Assembly (NCBI GenBank): GCA_032433765.1 | Contig: JAVIAB010000073.1 | Location: forward strand, 55,603,565-55,667,564 | Length of the DNA stretch: 64,000 bases | Reading direction: 5' to 3' | DNA from: Megaustenia siamemsis | Taxonomy: Eukaryota > Mollusca > Gastropoda > Stylommatophora > Ariophantidae | Part shown: in pieces, positions 23,343-33,592 of the stretch | Layout of the letters: each line of letters begins with the position of its first letter | Numbering within the stretch: the first letter of the stretch is position 1 | The notes under the pieces: generated by a model | What the model was told of the DNA's origin: nothing | Database searches by the model: none | Seen by the model: the letters and a program-made list of their open reading frames with translations, nothing else | Made by a program: the position numbers and the translations under genes

Positions 23343-24368
23343 AATTTAGAAAGCATAAACGTAGACAGCAGAGATCTAAGAATAATAAAGAACATGTACT
23401 GGCAACTTACAGCGGCCATAAAAACTGGAAACCAATTGGGAATGTTTCAACAAATAAAACAGGGCGTTAGGCAGGGTTGTGTGCTGTCACCAGATTTGTT
23501 TACTATTTATAGTGAGATTATTTTAAGATCCATAAGGGGCATCCCTGGAATAACAATTGGAGGTCATAATATAAATAATCTAGGTATGCTGATGATACAG
23601 TCTTAATCGCTAAGAGTGAAAATAAGTTACAAGAAATGTTAGACATTATAGTGAAAGAAAGCAAAAATACAGGACTCAGTCTTAATTCCAGAAAGACAGA
23701 AGTAATGGTTACAAGAAAGAAAAAAAACATCACCACAATGTATAATAAAGACAAGTGGAACAATATTAAAACAGGTAAATGAATTTAAATATTTGGGAAC
23801 AATGTTAATCTTTGACGGAAGAAGTTCAAAAGAGGTTAGATGCAGAATGGCTCAGGCAAAGCAGCTTTCCAAAAAATGAAGAAGGTACTATGCAATCCAT
23901 TTTTGACAATAGAAACAAGAAAAATAGTTCTTAAATGTTATGTAGAGCCAGTCTTAAAATATGGATGTGAATCATGGACAATAGGCCATACCACAAGAAA
24001 ATCACAGGAGTCTGTAGAAATGTGGTTTTACAGAAGAATGTTGGGAATACCATGGACAGCTAAGAAGAGTAATGAAATAGTTCTGAAAGAGGCCAATGCA
24101 AAAATAGAGTTATTTTCCAATATTATTAAGAAATAATCATCATTTTTTGGGCATGTAACGAGAAGAGAATAGCTGGAATATATTGTAACAATTGGTAAAA
24201 TTGAGGGACGAAGAGATATAGGGAAAGAGCAAGAGAGAAAAAAAAAATACCAGACAGCTTAAGAGAATGGCTTTGTAAAAGCTCAACAACAGAAATGATA
24301 AATAACTGTCGTGATCGAAAGTTGTGAAGAGACATGATCACCTACGCCAGTAGGCCCGGTAGTTGATG
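23343..24368 (+). pseudogene. LINE-A RT, 5' truncated
   Basis: Starts inside the RT (DSRDLRIIKNMYWQ...). GVRQGCVLSPDLF is intact near 23464-23502. One missing base near 23583 ('aatctaggtatg') shifts the frame before the YADD box, so that box is out of frame. More breaks occur near 23855 and 24140. The C-terminal parts (SWTIG, RRMLGIPWTAKKSNE, GHV) are recognisable, and the copy ends in 'ggcccggtagttgatg'. The tail was later hit by repeat E. Confidence 0.87.
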
Positions 24369-24798
24369 TTGATATTATTGGTTATTGGTTATGGAAGGCC
24401 TCGGTATCACAGCAAACGAATTAAAATCCATAATTGCTCAACCGCCCGTGCCAGTGGAATCATCCGAATTACTAACTCATCTCCCAAACAAAGAAAGGTA
24501 ACTGTAGTCCCCATCGTAGCAGTCTCAGCACACGCCAAAAGACATAAGGCGAAACCGCGCAGAAAGTGAACACAGCCAACTGTTCCCTGTCATACGATAT
24601 CATCATTCATAGTAAACAAGCGGGATATCGAAGCAGGTTCAAACGGATGAGACACACAGCTCACGGTGTGCACAGAGCACTTAACTCAGTAGCTCCTGCA
24701 ACAAGCCGGACTTAGAATATGAGGAAGCTGCAAGAAGGAACACTTTTCAGACATAGCCTTCAATGGTTCCTACCGCCTATCCACCATATACCATGGGA
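24369..24798 (-). mobile_element. Repeat E (core fragment plus module E0) inserted in the LINE-A tail
   Basis: Read on the minus strand it is a 5'-truncated core segment, then module E0, then a tail of ATAACC-like units ('ggttattggttatgg' on the plus strand). 'gtagttgatg' flanks it at 24359-24368 and 24799-24808, and the LINE-A (GAT)n tail resumes on the right. A non-autonomous retroelement is the best reading. The 68-codon frame over E0 also occurs at 59.7 kb with few changes but has no known motif. Confidence 0.8.
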
Positions 24799-24815
24799 GT
24801 AGTTGATGATGATAA

Positions 24816-24817
<2 letters not shown>

Positions 24818-24884
<67 letters not shown>

Positions 24885-24888
24885 CTTT
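24818..24888. repeat. (AT)n microsatellite
   Basis: About 35 AT units with one phase break, between two repeat E copies. Confidence 0.95.
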
Positions 24889-25094
24889 TATTTATGACTT
24901 CCGGTCAATTTGGCGGATAGGCGACTGAGAACCGTTGAGTCACAGTCTGAAAAATGTTTCTTGTTGCAGCTTCCTCATATTGCAAATCCGAATTGCTGCC
25001 GAGCTACTGAGTAGTGATCTGTGCATACCGTGAGCTGGTAAAGGGTTAAGGCATAAAAATGCGAAGTTGCAGTAAAGCTGAATGTGAGGAAAAA

Positions 25095-25860
25095 ACCTCA
25101 ACACCTTTGAGTTCGATGGTAACTTTTATGACCAGGTTAGTGGAGTAGCCATGGGCACCAAGATGGGCCCCAGCTATGCTTGCCTGTTTATGGGCTACCT
25201 TGAGCACCAAATTTTCAATTCATATCAAGGTCTCCTTCCCATCATATAGCTTCGGTACATTGATGACTGCTTCGGACTTATCGATCTACCTGAGGATGAC
25301 CTCTCCAGGTTTGTCGACCACATTGGTGGCTATCACAAAGCTATCAAGTTCACATCTTGTATATCCACTTCCTCTGTCACCTTCCTAGATCTTATCGTTT
25401 CTTTGGGTACTTCTGGCCTCCATACCTCGGTTTTATATAAACCCACAGACGCCCATTGTTATCTTCTCTACACTTCATCCCATTCACCTTCTTGTCGTGA
25501 TTCTATTCCGTTCTCCCAGTTATTGCGTCTCCGTCGCATCTGCCAGGATGACCAAGATCGAGATCAAGCATAGCTTCACATGTGTGTCCTGCAACATCAT
25601 TTATGCCATCATATGCCAACGATGCCACATGACCTATATCGGTGTGTCTGGGAGAAGATTATTTGTGAACATCTACGTGATGTCCAACAGAATACTGGTA
25701 TTCCGGTGTCTTCCCACTTCAACTCCCCTGATCACAAGGGCAAAGACGACATCCGTGTCACTGGTATTGTCCTTTGTCACTCTGGCGACCGCAGTCGCTA
25801 TACTTTGGAAAATCGCCTCATAGTCCAGCATGGTTCGCTGCCCCCACGAGGTATGAATGT
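25095..25860 (+). pseudogene. Penelope-like RT plus GIY-YIG endonuclease (frameshifted)
   Basis: The RT part reads FEFDGNFYDQVSGVAMG, then KMGPSYACLFMGYLE. The catalytic RYIDDC at 25253-25270 is intact and TFLDLIVSL follows, the usual order for Penelope-like RTs. After the RT comes CVSCNIIYAIICQRCHMTYIG at about 25580-25650: the paired cysteines plus the Y...YIG core of the GIY-YIG nuclease of this class. The frame then shifts, and CEHLRDVQQNTGIPVSSHF...SLPPRGMN closes the domain near 25855. At least three frameshifts make it non-functional. The protein would synthesise cDNA at nicked DNA ends and nick the target in the nucleus. Confidence 0.9.
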
Positions 25861-26350
25861 ATCACATCATACACATAGTTTCCTTTTGGTTGCTCCTTCC
25901 CTTTTGCATAGCCTTCTCTACTGCACATATTTGGGTTCTTTGGTCTACCTACTATGCCATGCTATTTATAATTCTCCTCCTCGAGTCCCCAATGAGACAC
26001 TTCGGTGTTCTCCTCTATACCTTTTTTCTGTGCTCCTTACCCCTCATTTGTTTTTATTGTACCCCACTCTCGGACATGTCACTCTTGCTGCTTTTTGAGC
26101 ACCTGTTGGTCTGCTGTTCTTTTCTTTCTCCTTTTTGTTTGCACACTGACCCCTGTGTGAACTCCTCTGGTTCTGTGTGCATTTGCGTTTCTGTACGTTC
26201 ACGACAGCCGCACTTGGCTGCTATTTCCTTTTCGTTTTGACCTCGGTTTACACACAGGATAGACATTTTTGTTTTCTTTAACACATTTCGATTGTTTTTG
26301 TTTTGGTTGTTTCGTTATTAGTTTTTGTGTGTGTGTGTTTTTTTTTGTTC

Positions 26351-26379
26351 CTGCTGAAGGCCTATTGGGCCGAAACGTC
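26351..26379 (+). ncRNA. Hammerhead-ribozyme-like motif in the Penelope-like element
   Basis: The order is CTGCTGA, A, GGCC-TATTG-GGCC hairpin, then GAAACGTC. It resembles the minimal hammerhead cores known from Penelope-like elements: CUGANGA core, stem II, GAAA, and a two-base-pair self-complementary stem III ACGU before the cleavage-site C. The A6 position is C and one extra A precedes stem II, so activity is doubtful. A second copy of the motif is at 39.0 kb. Confidence 0.55.
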
Positions 26380-26716
26380 GTTTAGTCTGTGTCGTCCACC
26401 TATCACGTAAAGCTTCTTACATACCATTTTTTTCTATTTTTTAATTTACCCACACCGTGAGCTGTGTGTTTCATCTAGAAGGTATTCCTATATTCAGATT
26501 ACTTACGATGAATGATGATACCGTAAGACGAAGATCATTTCAGATGCCTTCAATTCTGTGAGGAAACGCCTTATGTCGTTTGACGTGTGCTATATTTGCT
26601 TCGACGAGGACGACAACTGCCTTTCTTTATTTGGATATTCGTTAAGAAGTTAATTGGGATGGTTCTACTGGCACGGACGGTTGAGCAATTATGGATTTCC
26701 ATTCATTTGCAGTGAT

Positions 26717-27479
26717 ATCGGGGCCTTCGAATAAACATAACCATTATAGTTGATGTAAGTAAGATATAGGATTATATTTCCTTACGATGGCTTTTATATA
26801 AGTATTGGTAGCTATGTAACTTTTCTTTATTCTTAAGTAATATTTCTCCCGCTTAACTATGGCTGGACTTTTCCTCGAGTAGATTATAAAATACAAAATG
26901 GAGCATTTTAATGTTTCAAGCTTCAATCATTGTGTGATAACTTTCGGAAGAAACAAATGCAATGAGCAAATATATATTCTCATACCGTGTATACATGATG
27001 AAGCTACAGCTTCACAAGTAGTAAAAGTAGTAAAAAAATTGTATCAGGGCATAGCGATTGCATTGTGATGTGAAAGACCATAAGATGATGGCATTATTCT
27101 CAAGGCACATCGATTTAGATAAGAAAAAACGTTTTTTTAACGATCCTTGCTGTTCAGGGAGTGCTCGTCATTCCTACCTTCTTGAAAAGACTTAAGTTTC
27201 TGTTTCAAATCTGGTTTCTGGATCGAAACGAACAACTAGGTCGATACAACTTGACATGGACAGTTGTCGGGGTGACATTCAAATCACAGTTTCTTGCTTA
27301 TTTTCTACATTTTTTCACATGTTAGTGATGAATTGTTGACACAATTAGAGTTCTGCAGTAGCGCACTGACTTAATGATAAAATAAGCTTGGGTTTGATTG
27401 CAACTTAGAGAGTACCAGTTGCTTCAGCCGAAACAAGATTCGTACTTGCCTCACTGAAATGGGGAAAGTAAATAACAAC
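26717..27479. other. No gene seen
   Basis: AT-rich sequence without recognisable repeats or motifs. Confidence 0.5.
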
Positions 27480-27725
27480 AAAAGCAATAGGATTGTACAT
27501 ACTGATCTTTTGAAAGTTGTGAAGAAACGTTAAATAAATGGTTTGTTCATGTATCTCGATCATATGGCCTTGCACAGATCGTTCTATGAAAGGAGAAAGA
27601 AGGGTTGGCAGACAAAACAGATATGGTAAGAAAACATCAAAGAGTGCATGTACCTCACCACGCAGCTTCAAAGAATGACTTTAAATAGAGATAAACGGAG
27701 AAGTTTGATGAAGTCTGTCAGTTTT
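27480..27725 (+). pseudogene. LINE 3' end remnant (C-terminal region)
   Basis: Across two frames the plus strand reads HTDLLKVVKKR, WFVHVSRS, then LHRSFYERRKKGWQTKQIW and LQRMTLNRDKRRSLMKSVSF. This is the WFGHVSRS...GRQ..W...NR.KWRSL order found at the end of many RTE-like LINE proteins. It is a different family from LINE-A and LINE-B. It is 5' truncated and broken. Confidence 0.65.
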
Positions 27726-27794
27726 GCGAATAATTTCAGGGGAAAAGGTATGTTCACAAACTCGGGAAAAAAATCACACATAATCAACAACATA

Positions 27795-27885
27795 AAAAAA
27801 ATAAAGAACAATAGATCGCCCGAAGCAGGATCGAACCCATATTTTCTTATTAAGACAACCATCTCCCGTTGGGCTAAATACTTGC
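27795..27885 (-). other. tRNA-like sequence, probably a SINE head
   Basis: On the minus strand a box A-like TAGCCCAACGGGAG and a box B-like GGGTTCGATCCTG lie about 35 bp apart. A final GGGCG recalls a tRNA-Lys 3' end. The 5' acceptor strand does not pair, so a functional tRNA is unlikely. Confidence 0.4.
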
Positions 27886-27889
27886 GTTG

Positions 27890-29078
27890 TAGACAAACAG
27901 GTATAGGACAAACGGCACGAATTGTAGTTTCCGGTGGTTTAAACTGCAGACAAATAATAATACATGAATATTATTATAGAGGGAAACTTTTTTTTCTTAA
28001 TAGGAAAATACAGATACACAATTTATTCCCGAGTTGTGTTCGTAACCGTATGCTATAATCATGAGTACACATGCGTGAAAGACATCACTAATGATAGCTA
28101 CTGTTTTAGGTAGTTGAGTTGGCCGTGTGCTCTAGGATATGGTTCTCGTTGCAAGGCGCTGTGCCGAGAGACGATTTGGGTCTCGCTTTTGACCATTTAT
28201 TGTTCATCGTTTTTTTTTCTGCTGTTGATTATTTGTGATTTTTTTCCGAGTGTTGCAAACATACCCTTCCGCAGAAATTATTAGCTGATCTATCACCTTG
28301 GAAGTTTCCTTCTATGACATTGATTTATTATTATTTGTCTCTGCCAGTATTGCCCTAACGAACTCCCACGGTTATGGAAGGAAGAGAGATGAGAAAAATA
28401 GAATGTAATATTATTTACCTAAATGAGGTGTTAAAAATAGGCAAGAAACAAATCCTTTATTGACCAGAATTATTCTTCAACTGTTTCTGTGACTTACAGT
28501 GTTCACTCTAGTCATGCCAATCCATATCAAGCGAACCGTTCTCAGTGAACATTCACACCCATGGCAACTAACACGCCTTGTCAGTTTGAATTTAAGAAAA
28601 AGTCTCAGGAGTATATTCTTACATTACAGGAAGTGTCTTTTCACGAATTCTCCAAGTGAATTGATTTCAGCCAATGATATCGCTAACTTCACTCTGAGCA
28701 AGTTAGAATAATATCAACCGCTGTGGATAACAAGGGGAAAACATTACTTCACTAATCGCTAGCGACAAAAACTTGCGCCCTTTTAGTGGTAACTTGACAG
28801 TATTATACTGCAAGTTTTTATCTCCCCTCGACATCGGAAGGCTTAGGGTGAAGGGTAAAGTGCTAACATTTCCAGATACATTAAAATTTGATATGGAACT
28901 GATACCAATGAATCCCTGAGTGCATGGAGCACGACAGGTTTTGTTATGGAATTCATAAAGTTCCATGTTATTCAATATTCATCAGTACATTTTTGGACGA
29001 TGTTTTCGTTATCTTGCCAAGCGGCCTTAAACTAACATTAAAATGTCTATTGTCAATTTACAGAGACTCTTTACACCC
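27890..29078. other. No gene seen
   Basis: Several 60-90-codon frames on both strands (for example the minus frame at 28975-28703) have no recognisable motif. Chance is the simplest explanation. Confidence 0.45.
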
Positions 29079-30850
29079 TAATCAAAAAGACTAAAAATAT
29101 GATCGTAAACACAGATAATATTCAAAACCTATTAGTGGATACCACAGTTGAAGGTATAGACCTGGAGACAGTTCAGTGCTACAACTACCTTGGACATACT
29201 ATAACCAGTGATAGCAAAAAATAAAACGGAAATAAAAAGAAGAATAGGAATAGCAGAAAAACAAATTTAACGCCATGAAATAAATGTACTAAGATCAAGG
29301 CAAATAAAACCAGGGCTAAAACTGAGAATAGCAAATTGTTTTATCTTTTTAACATTCCTGTATGGTGCAAAAACATGGACATTAGACTAGAAAACATAAC
29401 AGCAAATTGAAGCTTTTAAAATGTGCGTTTATAGAAGAATAAGAAGAATTTGATGAAAAGAAATGAAAATAGACGATGAAATCTTAAAAAATATTAAAAA
29501 TGAAAAGAAAACTACTAAACACAATTCAAACAAGACAAATGGGATTTTTGGGGCTTGTTAAAAGACACATCAGCATCTCGGAAGGGAAAGTACAAAATAA
29601 AAATGGCAGACAAAAACAAACATGAACTCTCTCTCTCTCTGCGTTCAGGACTCAATCAGAGTAAGGATTCCAGACTCTCATATGAAGTCAGCTGTCAGGC
29701 TAAGTGTGTTGATCGCCCCCACAGACAGAACATCACAATTAGAGTCTGTCAGATCCACTCTGACTGAACACCCGTTAATACGTTGCACTGTGTTCTGCGC
29801 CAGTGGCCCAGTGCATCCGATTTCAGCCAGCATTTTTTTCAGGTTTGCTTTCCTTAGCCTTTGATTGTCCCCAATCTTCCTGCAAGGCAGCAGTTGATCT
29901 TTTCTGTCGGGGGATTCTGCCCTTAGATGGTCGGCCTTCCCAGGTTTACGAGCACCATCTGCCCGAGTCACTAGAGGTGACTAACACAGACATGCGACTT
30001 GTAATATGAGGAAACTGCAACAAGGAACACATTTCATGCGTAGCCTTCATTTGTTCCCGCCGCCTATCCCCATATACCGGTAAGTCACGTCCTCTTGAAA
30101 ATGATGATCATCGTAGCACTTGATGATGTTAGGCCATCGTTGATGACTCCAATTCCGAACATATAGACACACAGTCAGTCGTCAAATTATTCTTGTTGCA
30201 CATCAAACAGCAGACCGTAAGATTTGCGCACGGCCGGTTTAGGGAACCAATACGATGACGTAGGACACAATGTCGCCAAACTCATAATCTCGATACCTTT
30301 AGACTTATGTCTGATTACTCAAGTGTAAACAGTCTACGACGAACAAAACACGAAGCAACTTCCCCAAAGAGACAAAACTGCGACTGACGAAGTAGTTTAC
30401 ATTAATGTGTAACGTGGAAATAACTTGCGTCAAAGAATCCCAATAACGGTCTTGAACAGCACTAATGTGACGTAAAGCACAGATCTAGTCTAGACGGAGG
30501 AATGTCTCACTCACAACACTTGATTCGTCAAAAAACGGACTGTTGTCGACCTACGACCTCGCCTTAGCGACACAGATGTATCAAGCATATCATCATTTTG
30601 ACTTTTACGCAGAAAAGTGCAATGAAGATCCGAAATTAATCAGACCTTGGGTGCATTTTCTGCAGCGATCGAGAGGACGTGGACTAGATCCGCCATCTTG
30701 GAAACGGAAGTCCAAACATGAACGAACAGCATGAAAAGATGGACAAGTAAGCCTATTACTATCTGCACCATCAAAGCAAGTTACAGAGCGGAATAGCGCT
30801 CCATGGTAGCCAACCTTGATGCGGATACGGAACTCAATGTTGATGAGATA
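29079..30850 (+). pseudogene. LINE-B C-terminal half, split by a 1.08 kb composite retroelement
   Basis: The left part, 29079-29627, corresponds to the post-RT region (KKTKNMIVN, DLETVQCYNYLGHTITSD, LYGAKTWTLD, VKRHISISEGK). The right part, 30713-30850, resumes exactly where the left stopped (basic motif, then ARDR-like region and 'ctccatggtagccaacctt') and ends in 'ttgatgagatata'. Many indels disrupt the frame. The insertion point is bracketed by 'caaacatgaac'. Confidence 0.85.
29628..30712 (-). mobile_element. Composite retroelement: repeat E core joined to repeat F, full length, 11-bp TSD
   Basis: A 1085-bp insertion flanked by 'caaacatgaac' (29617-29627 and 30713-30723). In the retro (minus) orientation it starts GACTTCCGTTTCCAAGATGG, runs through about 0.72 kb of core (30712-29996), then joins repeat F (29995-29640). 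It ends GAACGCA plus a (GA)n tail (29628-29642). No autonomous ORF is present. A second 1083-bp composite with the same core and a different 3' module is at 32.5-33.6 kb. Confidence 0.87.
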
Positions 30851-31149
30851 TACCCCAGTTACGAGTCGTTTTCATACAAAAAAATTACAAATGTAGATTT
30901 ATCGATAAACAAACGCACTAACGCACTTCTTGTATAACTACTGTTGTACTTCTGAGTACCAATTACCTGTATTATACTACTATTCAAGACCGGTTGTTTA
31001 ATCAAAGTTATACTTTTTAATATTTTGCTGCATAATTACCTGTATACAATCTAATTTTTTTTAAAACTAATATTTTTTTGTGTACTTTTAGATACATATT
31101 TAATCACAAACGGTGTACCATCAAAAACCTGTTAAGTTATCAATGTGTC
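30851..31149. other. AT-rich spacer between two LINE-B copies
   Basis: No gene or repeat recognised. The 3' terminal ~100 bp expected for the LINE-B copy that starts at 31150 (minus) is missing or unrecognisable here. Confidence 0.5.
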
Positions 31150-31292
31150 TATGTTATTAAGTTGTCCATGTTAGTCTTGGTCTGCCTCTTTTACTTTGTA
31201 TTTCCCCTTCAAACATAACTTTTAGTAGGCTGCTGTGTTTTTTTAACATGCCCCAAAAATCCCATTTGTCTTGTTTGAGTTGTACTTAGTAG

Positions 31293-32080
31293 TGTAGAAG
31301 AGAATTGCGCACTAAAAGATGTAGAGGCAGAATTGGTGCAGTACAGTATGCAGAAAAAAGAAAGTGACGTGGAAAAGAGGATGACGTAGATGGCTGGACG
31401 GTTAGAATAATATAGTTCAGTTGGAGATCGGCGGCCACAGAGAGCAGTTGGACAGTTGAGAGCCATGGAAAGCACTAGCGATAGTTGAAGACTATGAGCA
31501 GAGAACAGTAGAGATGGAAGCCCAAGGAGATAGCTTGCGTTAAAAGGTGGAACAAGCAGAGAGCGGCAGGATGGTTAGAAGCATAATATAATTCAGTTGG
31601 AGATCGGTGCCAGAAGAAAGGTCCAACCAGCCGATGAGCATAAAATAGTCGACAATAGCAACCGACAATTAGGAAAATGGACTAATAGCAGTAACGGAAC
31701 CGGCAACAGTAATAGATAGAGTAGGGAGGGCCGTTCAATGGGGAACGGTCCAACATAAGATAATGCCGAGCGCAATTAAGAAGATTAGAATAGGATAGAA
31801 TACAATAAAGAGTGACAGATGAGGAGAATGGATAGATGAACTACAATTGTCATGTCAAGATGTATGGTTCCTGTGAGATATTTCAGTAAAACTGCACAGA
31901 TGATATGTTCATTGACTATAATTTATGTAAGTCGTAATTGTCAAGATGTATGAAAATGCAGCAACCGACAAGGGAAATTAAAGGCGGCCGATTCGAGGAC
32001 ATCTTGTGTTGGTATATCTGTGAATGGAATAGATAAAATGCACAGACAAGGAGAAGAAAACAAACAACGAACACAGTACA
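31293..32080. mobile_element. Solo LTR, 788 bp, 4-bp TSD
   Basis: Begins TGTAGAAGAG and ends CACAGTACA, so it has the TG...CA ends of a long terminal repeat. 'gtag' is repeated at 31289-31292 and 32081-32084. LINE-B sequence stops at 31292 and resumes at 32085 in register with the uninterrupted copy at 40.8-41.1 kb. An AATAAAG poly(A)-like signal near 31802 suggests plus orientation. No internal coding region is present, so this is most simply a solo LTR left by LTR-LTR recombination. The TSD length fits Ty3/Gypsy-type integration; the family is unknown. Confidence 0.8.
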
Positions 32081-32508
32081 GTAGTTCTCTAATTAACTTT
32101 TAGTTGTTAAAAGACTACATCGTTTGTTTTCTTCTCTTTCCATCCAATTCTCCCTATTCTTCTATAAATCCACATTTCAAAGGCTTCAGTTTTCTCCTCT
32201 GTTTTATAGTCTAGTGTCCATGTTTCTGCACCATACAGGAGTCTTGAAAATATATAACATTTTGCTTTTCTTAGTTTTAGAACTGGTGTTATTTGTTATT
32301 TGTTTGTTGTTAGTATATTTTTCATGACACTAAAATTGTTATTTGCCATTCCTATTCTTTTGTTTATTTCAGTTCTACATTTTCCATCACTGGTTACAGT
32401 ATATCCAAGGTAGTTGTGGCTCTGAACTATCTGTATTCCTTCAACTCTGATATCCATTTGTAGGTTTTGAATATTATCTTTGTTTATGATCATAGTTTTG
32501 GTCTTTTT

Positions 32509-33591
32509 GTTGTTGTTGTTGTTGCGTTCGCCAGCTTTCTACTCTGACGAAGTCCCTAGAGACTAGGAACTGACTTTTTCGTGGTAATCCATTTTTCCCT
32601 GGCAGCCGCGTGCACAGGGGTCCCTCGCCGCACAGGCAGATAACTCCGATTTCGGAGATACTCATGTTTTTTTTTCCGTCGATGAGTAACTGACTTTCCA
32701 AGCCGGGCCACACTGCTGAGACCAGGGGTGGTTGTCGCAGAGAGAAATCATAAAACGATATTCCAACCAGTGTAGCCGAGATTTGAACCTACAACCTCTC
32801 TGTCCCGAGGTCAGCGTCTTGCCTTGAGACTATCCAGTCCACATGGACTTGGAATATGAGGAAACTGAAACAAGGAACACTTTTCATGCATAGCCTGCAA
32901 TGGTTCCTGCCGCATATCCACAATATACCAGAAGTTCACGTCCTCCCGAAAGTGATGATCGTCATATTTCTTTCAAAATGTATAGCGCCTGAAGATGTTA
33001 GGCCATCGTTGTTGACTCCAATTTCGAACATATCAACACACAGTTAGTCATCAGATTATCCCCGTCGTACATCAAGCAACAGACCGTAAGATTAGCGAGC
33101 GGTCGGTCTAAGGATTTACGATGGGCCATTACGATGACTTGGCACACATAACAATGTAAGCACAGCAATGACGCGCCCTTTAGATTCTTGATTACTCTAA
33201 TGAATGTAGCCTACGACGAACAGAACACGGTGCAAATTCTCTAAAGAGATAAAACTGCGGCTGATGAAGCAGTTCACATTTAATGAGAACATATAAATAA
33301 CTTACGTCAAGCAAATCCAACAACGGTCATGAACAGCACCAATGTGACGTAAAGCGCAGAACAAGCCTAGACGATGGAAGGTCGCATTCACACCACTTGA
33401 TTTGTCGAAAATGAAATATTGCCGGCGCACGACATTGCTTTATCGGCGCAGATATAATACGTAGATCATCATCTTGATTTTAACGCATAGGAGTGCAAAT
33501 TAGAACCGAAATTAATCAGACATCGAATGCACTTTCTGCAGCAATCGAGAGAACGTGGACTAGATCCGCCATCTTAGAAACGGAAGTCCAT
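32509..33591 (-). mobile_element. Composite retroelement: repeat E core joined to SINE2, full length, 8-bp TSD
   Basis: A 1083-bp insertion into LINE-B flanked by 'gtcttttt' (32501-32508 and 33592-33599). In retro (minus) orientation it starts GACTTCCGTTTCTAAGATGG and runs through the core to about 32841. It then switches to a tRNA-derived SINE2 (head near 32840-32760, box B 'GGTTCAAATCTCGG', body to 32525). It ends GAACGCAACAACAACAAC. The core matches the one at 29996-30712, but the 3' module is different. Confidence 0.88.
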
Positions 33592-33592
33592 G

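Larger units (their letters stand above)
25038..26450 (+). mobile_element. Penelope-like element (EN+ type), 5' truncated, 14-bp TSD
   Basis: A 1.41 kb insertion into repeat E. The duplicated target is 'ca(t/c)accgtgagctg' at 25024-25037 and 26451-26464, 14 bp with one mismatch. It contains the C-terminal half of a Penelope-type reverse transcriptase, a CxxC-type GIY-YIG endonuclease, a 3' region of about 590 bp and a hammerhead-like motif at 26351-26379. Target-primed insertion with 5' truncation fits this element class. Confidence 0.9.
24893..26716 (+). mobile_element. Repeat E (core plus E0), split by a Penelope-like element
   Basis: Plus-strand copy. The left part, 24893-25037, starts 'acttccggtcaatttggcgg' and runs to 'accgtgagctg'. 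The right part, 26451-26716, resumes at the same point with 'caccgtgagctg' and ends 'cataaccattatag'. Both match the uninterrupted copy at 59.7 kb. The core is shortened to its last ~150 bp and starts at the same internal ACTTCCGGTCAAT...GGCGG motif at which the copy at 58.7 kb ends. Confidence 0.82.

Noticed and set aside
24363..24569. Conserved 68-codon frame in repeat E (also at 59657-59863)
   Set aside because: The two copies are nearly identical at the DNA level over the whole repeat, so protein similarity carries no extra information. The frame is antisense to the retro orientation.
27795..27885. tRNA-Lys-like gene
   Set aside because: Box A and B strings are present, but acceptor strands do not pair and the anticodon arm is not formed.
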